A DNA stretch of 6,460 nt from Acidobacteriota bacterium (GCA_003819755.1 RPQK01000460.1:1-6460), one strand, 5' to 3'; positions 1-6,399 are shown, counted from the first letter of the stretch. Notes: generated from the letters alone by a model not told the origin. Made by a program: numbers and translations.

Positions 1-2184
1 CAGTCCGATGTCCGGGCGGGTCATGTCGGCGATCAAGATCTCCAACCCTTTTGCTCGTAGAAGCTGGACCCACCTTTCGATGTCCTCCAGGAAATCGTCG
101 GTTGGCGCATAGGAGAAATCGTGGCGCCGGCGCAGCGGAACGGTCGGGTCAGGGGTCAGATAAGTGAGCTCATCTGCTGTTTGGAGGCCGCTTCGCTCGA
201 AAATCTTCGACATTTCGCTGTGCTCGTTCACCTGCCAGCTCTGCCCCAACTCGGTTATTGCGCGTTCGAGCGCTATACGGGGGTCGCTGTGAGCCCCCAG
301 ACCGATCAGCGTGTGCTCGAGCCCCTTGGACGGGTGGTGGCTGGTCGCTGCGAAGACCGGAATCCCGAGGTCATGCGTGAGATCGATGGCGTTCACCTCG
401 AAGTCCTGGGAGCGGATCGCGCGAACGAGATCATCCACAAACCGGCTCCCGAATGACTCAAGATCGACTCCCGGACGGCGGAGGCGGTTATACCACCAGA
501 CCGCGGTCGCGTCCCTTTCTACAAGCTCGCAGAAAGCCTGCGCAACCGCCTCCTCGAGACAATTCCCCGCAGCCACGCCGTTGGTGTCCCCGCGAAAGAA
601 ATTGTTGCCGCTGATCTTCCGGTTGTTGAAGAACATGTATGACGTCGGGACCCACTTCCAGCGGCCTTCAGTCAGGGACCATGCCGGGCTCCAGTCGATC
701 GGAGCGGATTCGTCAAAAGGCAGGGGCACGTATGAGGTCCAGTTTTTCTCCCGCCACTGGGCGCGATCCCGGTACTGGCTTTGGCTGTAGCCAAGGAGCC
801 GTTGCGGGTGAATGAATGGCTCACTCAATTCCGAGGCCCGGGCGCAGACGCCCGGTTCGTCCCCCCGCCACTCGACCGAAAGCCTCTCAAGGGCTTCGCC
901 GATGCCGCTGGCCCGCGCTTGAGCTTCGGTCCGCCCCTTGCCCATGCTGATGCCGGCCGGCGCGGCCCGGGTATTGGAGAGGTCCGGCGGAGTCTCCCTG
1001 CTGCTCGACGGCCAGCTGCACAGGCAGTAGTGGCCGAAATAGCCGGAGCCGATTTCTATCGACTGGGTCCAGCCAATGGCGCCGGTAATAGGGCTGACAT
1101 GAGTTTCGAGCAACGCGTTGGTGGCCGATGCCTCGCGGATCCGCTCGCCTCCGTCCCGATGGCCGGATTTAGCCCGCCTCGTGAGCAAAAGCGGGTCCTT
1201 CGGAAGCCGTCCCGCTGAACGCCCCGGTCCTGGTTTGCCACAGGCGGGGCATTGCGGTCGCAGGCAAACCGAGTGCTCGGTTATCCGCGGCTCCCGCAAA
1301 TCCACAGTCACCACCTGGCCGGCCAGCATAGAAGGCCTGCCGAGCGCAAGTTTTTCCAATTCCGTCCCGAGCAGGCCGCAGGCTACATCGAGCGAATGAG
1401 GAGTCGCCGCGCAGGAGCGTCTGAGCGAGGAAGCGGCGTTTGTCTGGGCCATGTGCCATGACTCGATGCGCCGGTGCCCCCTCAAACGGTCGAGAAGGCA
1501 TTCCATGCAAGCAGTCCGTCCCGGGAGAAAGAGCGGGCCCAACCAGGGAATGACACCTGCGGCCTTCAGGAGGAGCCAGGGGGCCTTGGCGGATAGCGCC
1601 CTCCGGTTGAGGACTTCCAGTTCGGGTTCGAGGTAGTCGGGCGTAACCACGATCGTAAGCAGGTCAGGGTCGAAAGCGTCGACCGAATTCTCGCCCCTGA
1701 ATTCGAGCAGCGAGGATCGATCGAGCCGTGCTGCCAACTCTTTCACATCGGCCCCGCCGACTGACATCAACCTCACCGCCAGGGGGCGAGCAACCGACTT
1801 TCCGTCAACGCAACCTTCCCTGACGGCCGGTAGTAACGGCAAACCGCGGCTTTTCGGGGATCCGGCAGGCACTTTGAAAACATCCAAAGGATCGAGGAGG
1901 TCGTAAAACATCTGGGCGAGGCTTGCCGGCCCGGCGCCGGCTTCTTCTATCAGGCCGAGTGCCTCCAGTCTGATTATGGAGAAATAGATGTTCGCCGGTT
2001 CAAAGCGATCAGACAAAACATCAACTATCTGGTCGGTGGAGTGGACGCCGTCACACAGGGGTAGTACGGCTCGAAACGCAGCTCCTTTCAGATGTCGGTC
2101 CTCAAGCTCGGAAGCGAGCCAGATAGTCTCTGAATCCACCGGCACGAAGCGGAGATGCGGTCTGAGACGCGGGCTCTTCAGCAC
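1..2184 (-). CDS. Fused TOMM cyclodehydratase (RRE/E1-like + YcaO), C-terminus beyond window edge
   Basis: Codons are open from a GTG at 2184 to the window edge: 728 residues, no stop. An in-frame TAG at 2211-2209 limits the N-terminus, and GGGGG (2195-2191) sits 6 nt before the GTG. Residues ~10-88 look like a leader-binding winged helix (LCDGVHSTDQIVDVLSDRF). An E1/ocin-ThiF-like domain follows, with paired zinc-type cysteines C226/C229 (PGRTACMECLLDRL) and C312/C315 (CPACGKPGPG). The YcaO domain starts near residue 395. It shows GKGRTEAQARASGIGEALER (415-434), GNCLEEAVAQAFCELVERDA (540-559) and ERAITELGQS (640-649), the ATP/Mg-binding motifs of the family. The last residues, DMTRPDIGL (720-728), match the conserved block that normally lies roughly 50 residues before the Pro-rich C-terminus, so little is missing. 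Known members of this fused family (LynD/TruD-like) phosphorylate peptide amides to cyclise Cys/Ser/Thr to azolines. The precursor gene next door is the inferred substrate. The Pro-rich tail and any downstream gene cannot be seen. Confidence 0.95.
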   Translation of the reverse strand, partial: MLKSPRLRPHLRFVPVDSETIWLASELEDRHLKGAAFRAVLPLCDGVHSTDQIVDVLSDRFEPANIYFSIIRLEALGLIEEAGAGPASLAQMFYDLLDPLDVFKVPAGSPKSRGLPLLPAVREGCVDGKSVARPLAVRLMSVGGADVKELAARLDRSSLLEFRGENSVDAFDPDLLTIVVTPDYLEPELEVLNRRALSAKAPWLLLKAAGVIPWLGPLFLPGRTACMECLLDRLRGHRRIESWHMAQTNAASSLRRSCAATPHSLDVACGLLGTELEKLALGRPSMLAGQVVTVDLREPRITEHSVCLRPQCPACGKPGPGRSAGRLPKDPLLLTRRAKSGHRDGGERIREASATNALLETHVSPITGAIGWTQSIEIGSGYFGHYCLCSWPSSSRETPPDLSNTRAAPAGISMGKGRTEAQARASGIGEALERLSVEWRGDEPGVCARASELSEPFIHPQRLLGYSQSQYRDRAQWREKNWTSYVPLPFDESAPIDWSPAWSLTEGRWKWVPTSYMFFNNRKISGNNFFRGDTNGVAAGNCLEEAVAQAFCELVERDATAVWWYNRLRRPGVDLESFGSRFVDDLVRAIRSQDFEVNAIDLTHDLGIPVFAATSHHPSKGLEHTLIGLGAHSDPRIALERAITELGQSWQVNEHSEMSKIFERSGLQTADELTYLTPDPTVPLRRRHDFSYAPTDDFLEDIERWVQLLRAKGLEILIADMTRPDIGL

Positions 2185-2215
2185 AAAAATCCCCCGGGAT
2201 CTCTCGTCCTATACT

Positions 2216-2436
2216 TGAGCGGGCTTGCACGATCGTAAGTGCGGGGGCTTTTATCGTGCCCGGACTCTCGTTCAAGGGAGTCCGGCAGCCGGACCTAAAG
2301 TCCGGCCGAAGCAAATGGTCGCAGCCAAGTAACGTTGCTTTCGCCGGGCTTCCTAAGAGCCCGGCTGCCGGACTCCCTTGAACGAGAGTCCGGCCACGAT
2401 AAAAGCCCCGCACTTACGATCGTGCAGGCCCGCTCA
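2216..2436. repeat. 221-bp inverted-repeat element (MITE/REP-like) between precursor and cyclodehydratase genes
   Basis: The left arm 2216-2292 (77 bp) and right arm 2361-2436 (76 bp) are reverse complements, except for two substitutions and a one-base G-run indel. The 68-bp centre (2293-2360) is itself partly palindromic (gaagcaa / ttgcttt). Four local hairpins, each bounded by CCGG, are visible: 2260-2285 (8-bp stem, repeated as its mirror at 2368-2393), 2289-2305 (6-bp stem, 5-nt loop) and 2344-2364 (7-bp stem, 7-nt loop). No transposase frame and no clear target-site duplication are seen. It fills almost the whole gap between the precursor stop (2469) and the cyclodehydratase start (2184). 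Such a structure could be a non-autonomous mobile element. It could also act in RNA to protect the precursor mRNA end or lower read-through into the enzyme gene. No clean U-run identifies it as a standard terminator. Confidence 0.9.
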
Positions 2437-2468
2437 GCTCTTAAGTTAAGCCTGGCTCCCAGTCACCC

Positions 2469-2771
2469 CTACGGGCAGCAGCTCCCATCACAGCAACACG
2501 GACAGCAACAGCACGCCTGGGCGGCCAGGCGCTCGTCCATATTGCTCATGTCCCCTATGTCGGCCGGCATCGTCGGAAGGACCAGGTGGGCCTCTTTGGG
2601 GGTCATTTCATGCACGACCACCTTCACATCTTGGGGCACCGGAACGCCCTCCTCAGCCAACACCGCCTTGGGCTCGGTCATCAGTCTGGCTTTGTAACCT
2701 TCGTCCGCCCATGCCTTGGCCACCACTTTGGCCCAGTGTTTGTTCCACTCCGCGTTCGTCATTTGTGCCAT
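2469..2771 (-). CDS. NHLP-leader RiPP precursor peptide with poly-cysteine core
   Basis: A 100-residue peptide starting at ATG 2771, chosen because a full AGGAGGA (2783-2777) lies 5 nt upstream. The longer in-frame extension runs into the radical SAM gene and is rejected. Residues ~6-70 match the nitrile-hydratase-alpha-like leader (NHLP, TOMM_pelo type): AKVVAKAWADEGYKARL, the EPKAVLAEEGVPVPQDVKV stretch, VVVHEMTPKEAHLVLPTMP. The tail after DERLAAQ is ACCCCPCCCDGSCCP (86-100), with nine Cys at 87-90, 92-94 and 98-99, one Ser and two Pro. NHLP leaders are known partners of YcaO cyclodehydratases, lanthionine synthetases and radical SAM enzymes. The neighbouring YcaO fusion makes a TOMM precursor the best reading. 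The usual Gly-Gly cleavage site before the core is absent, so the cut site is unknown. It lacks the remaining nitrile hydratase alpha domain and is not an enzyme. A metal-binding Cys peptide is a less favoured alternative. Confidence 0.95.
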   Translation of the reverse strand: MAQMTNAEWNKHWAKVVAKAWADEGYKARLMTEPKAVLAEEGVPVPQDVKVVVHEMTPKEAHLVLPTMPADIGDMSNMDERLAAQACCCCPCCCDGSCCP

Positions 2772-2776
2772 GTCAT

Positions 2777-2783
2777 TCCTCCT
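2777..2783 (-). promoter_or_regulatory. Strong Shine-Dalgarno site of the precursor gene
   Basis: The minus strand reads AGGAGGA ending 5 nt before the ATG at 2771. It is the closest match to the anti-Shine-Dalgarno consensus in the window; the three enzyme genes have only G-runs (GGGGG, AAGGGG, GGGGGAG). It fixes the precursor start and fits a need to make more substrate than enzyme. Confidence 0.85.
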
Positions 2784-2818
2784 GCGTTTACCACTCGAAA
2801 CCGTCGTTCTCACCTCGT

Positions 2819-4405
2819 TTAGTTGATTCCAGGTCTCCACCCGGACGACAAAACGTCCTGACTGACCTGGCACAGCAAGGCGTGCTGCAAGGCTGCCACG
2901 GCCGCTTGTCCGGAGTACTGTTCGGACATCTGATTGAAGATTTCCAGGTCCACCAAAGGGGAAGCCGGGTAGGAGCAAATCGCGCCCGCCCGTGCCTCTA
3001 CCGCCCGGTACAGCTCTTCGTAGATGGATACGATGGGTTGATGACCGCCACGGCGCAGTCCCATATTCCGCACCATGGTGCGCAGCCCGGCCCTCTGGAA
3101 ACAAAAGCGGATGAACGCCGTGAACAGGACGGCCGCACGCAGTTCCTCCGCCGGGAAAGTCGATGTTGAAAGCAGCTGGAACGTTGGCGGCCCGGCGTGC
3201 TGGATGCCGTAGTGCTCGGCTCTTTTGTGGAACGGCGTTCCCGGGAGTGGCACCAGGCAGCTGGCCGAAACCCAGCCTGATCCGAGGCCGAGTGCAAACT
3301 CCAGGCTATCCCGGTAGGTTTCGGGCGTTTCGCCGGGCAGGCCGCACATGATCTCGATGCTGACATCGAGATCAGGGGCGTGGCGCTTCAGCCGTGCAGT
3401 TGCGGCGGCAAACTGATCAAGGTCGACCGCCGGTCGGCCGGCCAGGCGGAGCACTTCAGGAGTGACACTTTGAAGGCCCAGACCGACCATGGTGTGGGAC
3501 AACTGCGCCAGAAAATCCAGCGCGCGATCGCTGATATGTGTTGGATCGGCCTCCATCTGCCAATGGCCGCCGGGGGCTCGTCTCACGAGCTTCTCGAGTA
3601 TCGCGCACGCTTTCTGGTCGTCGGCGAAGAAGTCCGCGTCCAGAAACAGGGCCCCACAGATACGAGCGTCCAGGACACGGTCCAGTTGCGCCATGACCAG
3701 ATGCAAAGGGAATTCGCGCAGCCGAGTGCGTCCCCACGCACAATAACCGCACCCGTATCGACAACCCCTCGAGCTCTGCAGGTTGAGATAGAGGCCGTCT
3801 GGGTGGGCCAGGGGGATGACGCCGGTCAGGTAGGGTAACAAACAGAGATCGAGTGCGCGTAAAATGGGCGCCAAGGGCTCGGACACGGCCCGTCCCGTCC
3901 CATTGCGCGATGAGACACCCGGCCCGGCCCATTTTTGCCGGGGGCCGAGCAGCCGGGCGAGCAGACCGGCCAAGCCAACTTCCCCCTCGCCTCTCACAAC
4001 CGCGTCGACCGCACCATGATGATCGATGACCCATTCGGCGAATTCCCGATCGGAAACCTGCGGTCCACCCAGGATGATCTTCAGGTCGGGGTCTTCGGCT
4101 TTCAGAAGGCCGGACAACGCAAGAATTCGCTCGATGCTCCAGACGTAGGTGGACCATCCGACCAGCCAGGGCCGGCTCTCGCGGATGCTCGAGACGATCG
4201 CATCACTGGAGTCGTCATCACTGAAATCTCGGAACGAAAACTCGTAATCGGCCGCGAGATCCTCTCGACTCTTCAGGTAGGAGACCAGCACGGGCGGGGC
4301 CAGGGACGGCCAATGCCAGCCGCGGAGGTCCCGAGGAGCCCACCCGCAGATCAGCACCCGGCGTTTGCGCTTATCGTTCCCGCCGTTTGGTCCGATAGAG
4401 TCCAC
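2819..4405 (-). CDS. B12-binding radical SAM enzyme, RiPP maturase (probable C-methyltransferase)
   Basis: A 528-residue protein from GTG 4405, with AAGGGG (4417-4412) 6 nt upstream. Residues ~15-155 form a cobalamin-binding Rossmann domain: PPVLVSYLKS, LVGWSTYVWSIERILALSGL, then KIILGGPQVSDREFAEW and VRGEGEVGL. This style is that of B12-radical SAM proteins such as BchE-like and DUF4080-linked families, which lack the classical DxHxxG histidine motif. The radical SAM core follows with CxxxCxxC at C215, C219, C222 (SSRGCRYGCGYCAWG), LFLDADFFADD, GLQSVTPEVL, EIMCGLPGETPETY and PLPGTPF. The family cleaves S-adenosylmethionine at a [4Fe-4S] cluster and typically methylates unreactive carbons through methylcobalamin; ring rearrangements are also known. 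The gene starts 22 nt after the protease stop and ends 47 nt before the precursor, so co-transcription is likely and the precursor is the expected substrate. The modified residue cannot be read from sequence. Pro91, Pro100, Asp95, Ala86 or azole carbons are candidates. Confidence 0.93.
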   Translation of the reverse strand: MDSIGPNGGNDKRKRRVLICGWAPRDLRGWHWPSLAPPVLVSYLKSREDLAADYEFSFRDFSDDDSSDAIVSSIRESRPWLVGWSTYVWSIERILALSGLLKAEDPDLKIILGGPQVSDREFAEWVIDHHGAVDAVVRGEGEVGLAGLLARLLGPRQKWAGPGVSSRNGTGRAVSEPLAPILRALDLCLLPYLTGVIPLAHPDGLYLNLQSSRGCRYGCGYCAWGRTRLREFPLHLVMAQLDRVLDARICGALFLDADFFADDQKACAILEKLVRRAPGGHWQMEADPTHISDRALDFLAQLSHTMVGLGLQSVTPEVLRLAGRPAVDLDQFAAATARLKRHAPDLDVSIEIMCGLPGETPETYRDSLEFALGLGSGWVSASCLVPLPGTPFHKRAEHYGIQHAGPPTFQLLSTSTFPAEELRAAVLFTAFIRFCFQRAGLRTMVRNMGLRRGGHQPIVSIYEELYRAVEARAGAICSYPASPLVDLEIFNQMSEQYSGQAAVAALQHALLCQVSQDVLSSGWRPGIN

Positions 4406-4427
4406 CTTGTACCCCTTATTTGTCCCC

Positions 4428-6104
4428 TCAGACGATCTTGTGCTCCTGATGGGCGGCCGCGTGCATGTGAGCGAACGCCCGCTGGCCGAGCCGGCCGAGA
4501 ATGATCAGCAAAAGCAAAGCGGCGACCACCAACTGACCGGTGCTTGCCCGCCATTCAGCTAGACGTCGGAGGTAAGTGACCAGTGGCCAGACAAAAAACA
4601 CAATTGACATGAGAGCGCTAAGCACGCCGTAAATCAGAAAGACTCGCCGCTCTCGAATGCTCGGCGGCCTGCCTGAAACGACAGCTGACCGGCTGAAGAT
4701 CTTCTTGACATAGGCGAAGGACCTTCTTTGCAGGTCTGGAATTCCCGTCCAATCCATGAGCATGTAGTAAGCGTCCATCTTGATCAGCGGGTTGAAGTTC
4801 ATGGCCAACGAGAAGGCCTTGATCACCGCGAGCAATGCCCACACGACCAGCCAGGGCGAGCCAATCGAGCTGGCTCCCAACCAGGCGATAACACCAAGCG
4901 AGGCCCAGGTTACCAACGGTCCGGCCAATGAAACGAGGATCCGCTGGCTCTTCTGCCGGAAATTCCACGCGGCTGAAGTGTCGCAAAAGAAGATGAACGA
5001 AGCGAGGTACCACATGATCCCCATGTTCGGCACGCGACCACCAAAGTGCTTGCAGACGACGCCGTGCGCCAGCTCATGGAAGCCCACGAGGACCAGCATC
5101 AAGGCGTAAGCTACGGGAATCGTCCAGGCTGCCTCGCTCACGATCATCTTCTCGAGTTCCGGAGCCGCCGCAACGAATCGATCCCAATTACGAACGAGCG
5201 GGATGATGCCGGAGAGCCCGACGAGGAAAAGAGCCGCGAATCCCCAGCGATTCACGAGCGGCCGCACCCGGCGATGGACGGCGGTTACCACAGCGTCGGC
5301 CCGGGGAATCGACAGTTTCGGGGCGATAATCCATCGGAACCATTTCTTCCACTTCGATTCGTTCTCACCTGATCGGGCCAGCATTCCCGCAGCTTCGAGC
5401 GTCTCGTAGATACGAGCCAACTGTGCCGGGGCGATCGGCCCGAGCTCGGCAGAGTGTTCCAGGTAGATGTCGTGGAAAGTCGTGCGGCCATCGAAACGCC
5501 GGACGATAAAAGCGTCTGACCGCGAAAGTCGGAGCACGGAGCCGCTTTTCGGGTCATGGAGGATGGCGCCAGTGGGGACGGCGGCGTTCTCCTCACCCGG
5601 AGGGTAATCAAGCTCCAGATCGGACCTTAGTCGAGGCATCAGGCCCATGACCCAGAATTGGCGTGACTTGCCCTCGATTCGGGGATACTTCATGAGCACC
5701 AACTCGCGTTGGCGGCCATTCACCCGAAAAAAGACGCGGTCCATACGCCGCTTGATCAGGTGCAGCCAGAGGGTTTCGACCTCGATCTCTTCGAGGTTCG
5801 CGTCACTGTCGGGCACCTCGTAGTTGGGCGCCTTGTGAGGATTCAGAGGTACCGCCTCGTTGTAGATCACGCGCAGAGTGAGGACTGACTCTTCCCGTTC
5901 AAATACGGCCTCAAAGGGCTGCGGCGCTCCGGCGGCCGAAGCCGCGCGCGTCAACTCCTCGCAGGCTTCCGAGAGGGCGCCGACAACCATGTCGTGAAGT
6001 GCTTCTGGGAAGGTGACGATGTCCAGATACTCTCGGCACGCCGCCTCAACAAGGCGAGTCCATTGTGGTTCGCTCCCGACTCTGAGCCTCAGTTCTTCCG
6101 CCAA
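4428..6104 (-). CDS. Membrane M50-type zinc metalloprotease with GHKL-like and PqqD-like N-terminal domains
   Basis: 558 residues from TTG 6104. The frame also allows GTG 6167 (579 residues); numbering here uses the GTG. TTG is preferred because GGGGGAG lies 5 nt upstream and a promoter candidate overlaps the 6167 start. Residues ~26-165 resemble an RsbW-type HATPase (LRLRVGSEPQWTRLVEAACREY, ALSEACEELTRAA, LHLIKRRMDRVFFRVNGRQRE). The ATP-site Asn/His of the N-box and the D-x-G motif look lost. Residues ~200-263 form a PqqD-like winged helix (FIVRRFDGRTTFHDIYLEHS, ETLEAAGML). The M50 domain carries HELAH (364-368) and the distal ligand motif NFNPLIKMD (D465; the usual DG is DA here). About seven hydrophobic segments lie near 310-327, 350-366, 383-395, 410-432, 437-456, 508-530 and 545-560, placing the active site in the membrane. 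Related 'putative peptide zinc metalloprotease' proteins occur in other RiPP clusters. Leader cleavage or product processing is inferred. It is the first gene of the cluster. Confidence 0.9.
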   Translation of the reverse strand: MAEELRLRVGSEPQWTRLVEAACREYLDIVTFPEALHDMVVGALSEACEELTRAASAAGAPQPFEAVFEREESVLTLRVIYNEAVPLNPHKAPNYEVPDSDANLEEIEVETLWLHLIKRRMDRVFFRVNGRQRELVLMKYPRIEGKSRQFWVMGLMPRLRSDLELDYPPGEENAAVPTGAILHDPKSGSVLRLSRSDAFIVRRFDGRTTFHDIYLEHSAELGPIAPAQLARIYETLEAAGMLARSGENESKWKKWFRWIIAPKLSIPRADAVVTAVHRRVRPLVNRWGFAALFLVGLSGIIPLVRNWDRFVAAAPELEKMIVSEAAWTIPVAYALMLVLVGFHELAHGVVCKHFGGRVPNMGIMWYLASFIFFCDTSAAWNFRQKSQRILVSLAGPLVTWASLGVIAWLGASSIGSPWLVVWALLAVIKAFSLAMNFNPLIKMDAYYMLMDWTGIPDLQRRSFAYVKKIFSRSAVVSGRPPSIRERRVFLIYGVLSALMSIVFFVWPLVTYLRRLAEWRASTGQLVVAALLLLIILGRLGQRAFAHMHAAAHQEHKIV

Positions 6105-6109
6105 GACCG

Positions 6110-6116
6110 CTCCCCC
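6110..6116 (-). promoter_or_regulatory. Shine-Dalgarno site deciding a TTG start for the M50 gene
   Basis: The minus strand reads GGGGGAG, with five bases between it and TTG 6104. No comparable motif precedes the in-frame GTG at 6167. The 21 residues that the longer start would add look unlike the start of the following ATPase-like domain. Confidence 0.6.
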
Positions 6117-6145
6117 GCCAGTGCCGTAAATTCCAGGACGCTGAC

Positions 6146-6174
6146 ACAATAGCGCCGGTGTCGGCACCCGTCAA
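6146..6174 (-). promoter_or_regulatory. Candidate sigma70-type promoter for the four-gene cluster
   Basis: On the minus strand TTGACG (6174-6169, 5/6 to the -35 consensus) is separated by exactly 17 bp from TATTGT (6151-6146, 4/6 to the -10 consensus). Transcription would begin near 6139, giving a leader of about 35 nt with the Shine-Dalgarno at 6116-6110 and TTG start at 6104. The fit between promoter, ribosome site and start is internally consistent, but such matches also occur by chance. Confidence 0.5.
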
Positions 6175-6271
6175 GGTCGGTCTCCCACTGGTCCTCCCGC
6201 TCCGCGGGGGAGCCAAAGCGGCGTCGCCCGGCCTGAGGGCCTCGAAGGTGGAGGCTTCCGCTGGGAGCGCA

Positions 6272-6391
6272 GGCGTCTCGCCTGCACTGGGGCAAGGGGC
6301 GTCTCGCCCCGTCCGCGCTGTTGGCACCATCGGCCTTGCCAGCGGCGCGGACGGGGCGGGACGCCCCTTGCCCCAGTGCAGGCGGGACGCC
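6272..6391. repeat. 55-bp-arm inverted repeat with 10-nt loop
   Basis: Arms 6272-6326 and 6337-6391 are reverse complements over 55 bp with four mismatches, around the loop ccatcggcct (6327-6336). Every mismatch places T in the left arm opposite G in the right arm. A plus-strand RNA could therefore pair throughout, using G-U wobble at those sites. A small perfect hairpin (gcaggcg / cgcctgc, 6269-6285) sits at the outer edge of the left arm. It could be a REP/MITE-like element or a terminator for a plus-strand transcript ending here, but no U-run supports the latter. Confidence 0.85.
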
Positions 6392-6399
6392 CCTTGCCC
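6355..6399. repeat. Direct repeat, 19-bp units at 26-bp period
   Basis: The unit ggcgggacgccccttgccc occurs exactly at 6355-6373 and 6381-6399. A diverged reverse-complement form, with GTCTCGCC in place of GTCCCGCC, recurs in the left arm of the inverted repeat (6272-6326). The region therefore seems built from a short, repeatedly duplicated GC-rich module. Confidence 0.85.

Noticed and set aside
121..1510. Several overlapping frames on both strands (for example 121-456 and 781-1218 on plus, 1169-1510 on minus)
   Set aside because: They are alternative-frame shadows of the cyclodehydratase, which is continuous through this stretch with clear YcaO and E1-like motifs; their translations show no domain.
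2260..2393. CRISPR-like array or tandem repeats from the recurring CCGG hairpins
   Set aside because: The units are mirror-image hairpins with different loops inside one large palindrome, not regularly spaced direct repeats with unique spacers.
2437..2468. Rho-independent terminator directly after the precursor
   Set aside because: No GC stem followed by a U-run is seen in this gap. The strong stems belong to the long inverted repeat, which lacks a proper U-tract.
2469..2514. Metallothionein or methanobactin-like reading of the Cys-rich tail
   Set aside because: Not excluded chemically, but the NHLP leader and the adjacent fused cyclodehydratase make heterocyclisation the better explanation; no methanobactin maturation genes are present.
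2469..2771. Nitrile hydratase alpha subunit
   Set aside because: Only the N-terminal leader-like part is present. The metal-site region of the enzyme is missing and replaced by a short Cys-rich tail, with no beta-subunit gene nearby.
2772..3104. N-terminal extension of the precursor frame to a 211-residue protein
   Set aside because: It overlaps the 3' part of the well-supported radical SAM gene in another frame, shows no leader-like features, and the ATG at 2771 has an ideal Shine-Dalgarno site.
3380..4504. Plus-strand frames opposite the radical SAM gene (3380-3838, 3935-4504)
   Set aside because: They lie antisense to a gene with a complete CxxxCxxC motif and B12 domain; compositional shadows in GC-rich DNA.
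6105..6167. GTG at 6167 as the M50 start
   Set aside because: No Shine-Dalgarno at suitable spacing, the codon lies within the promoter candidate, and the added residues look unrelated to the following domain; kept only as an alternative.
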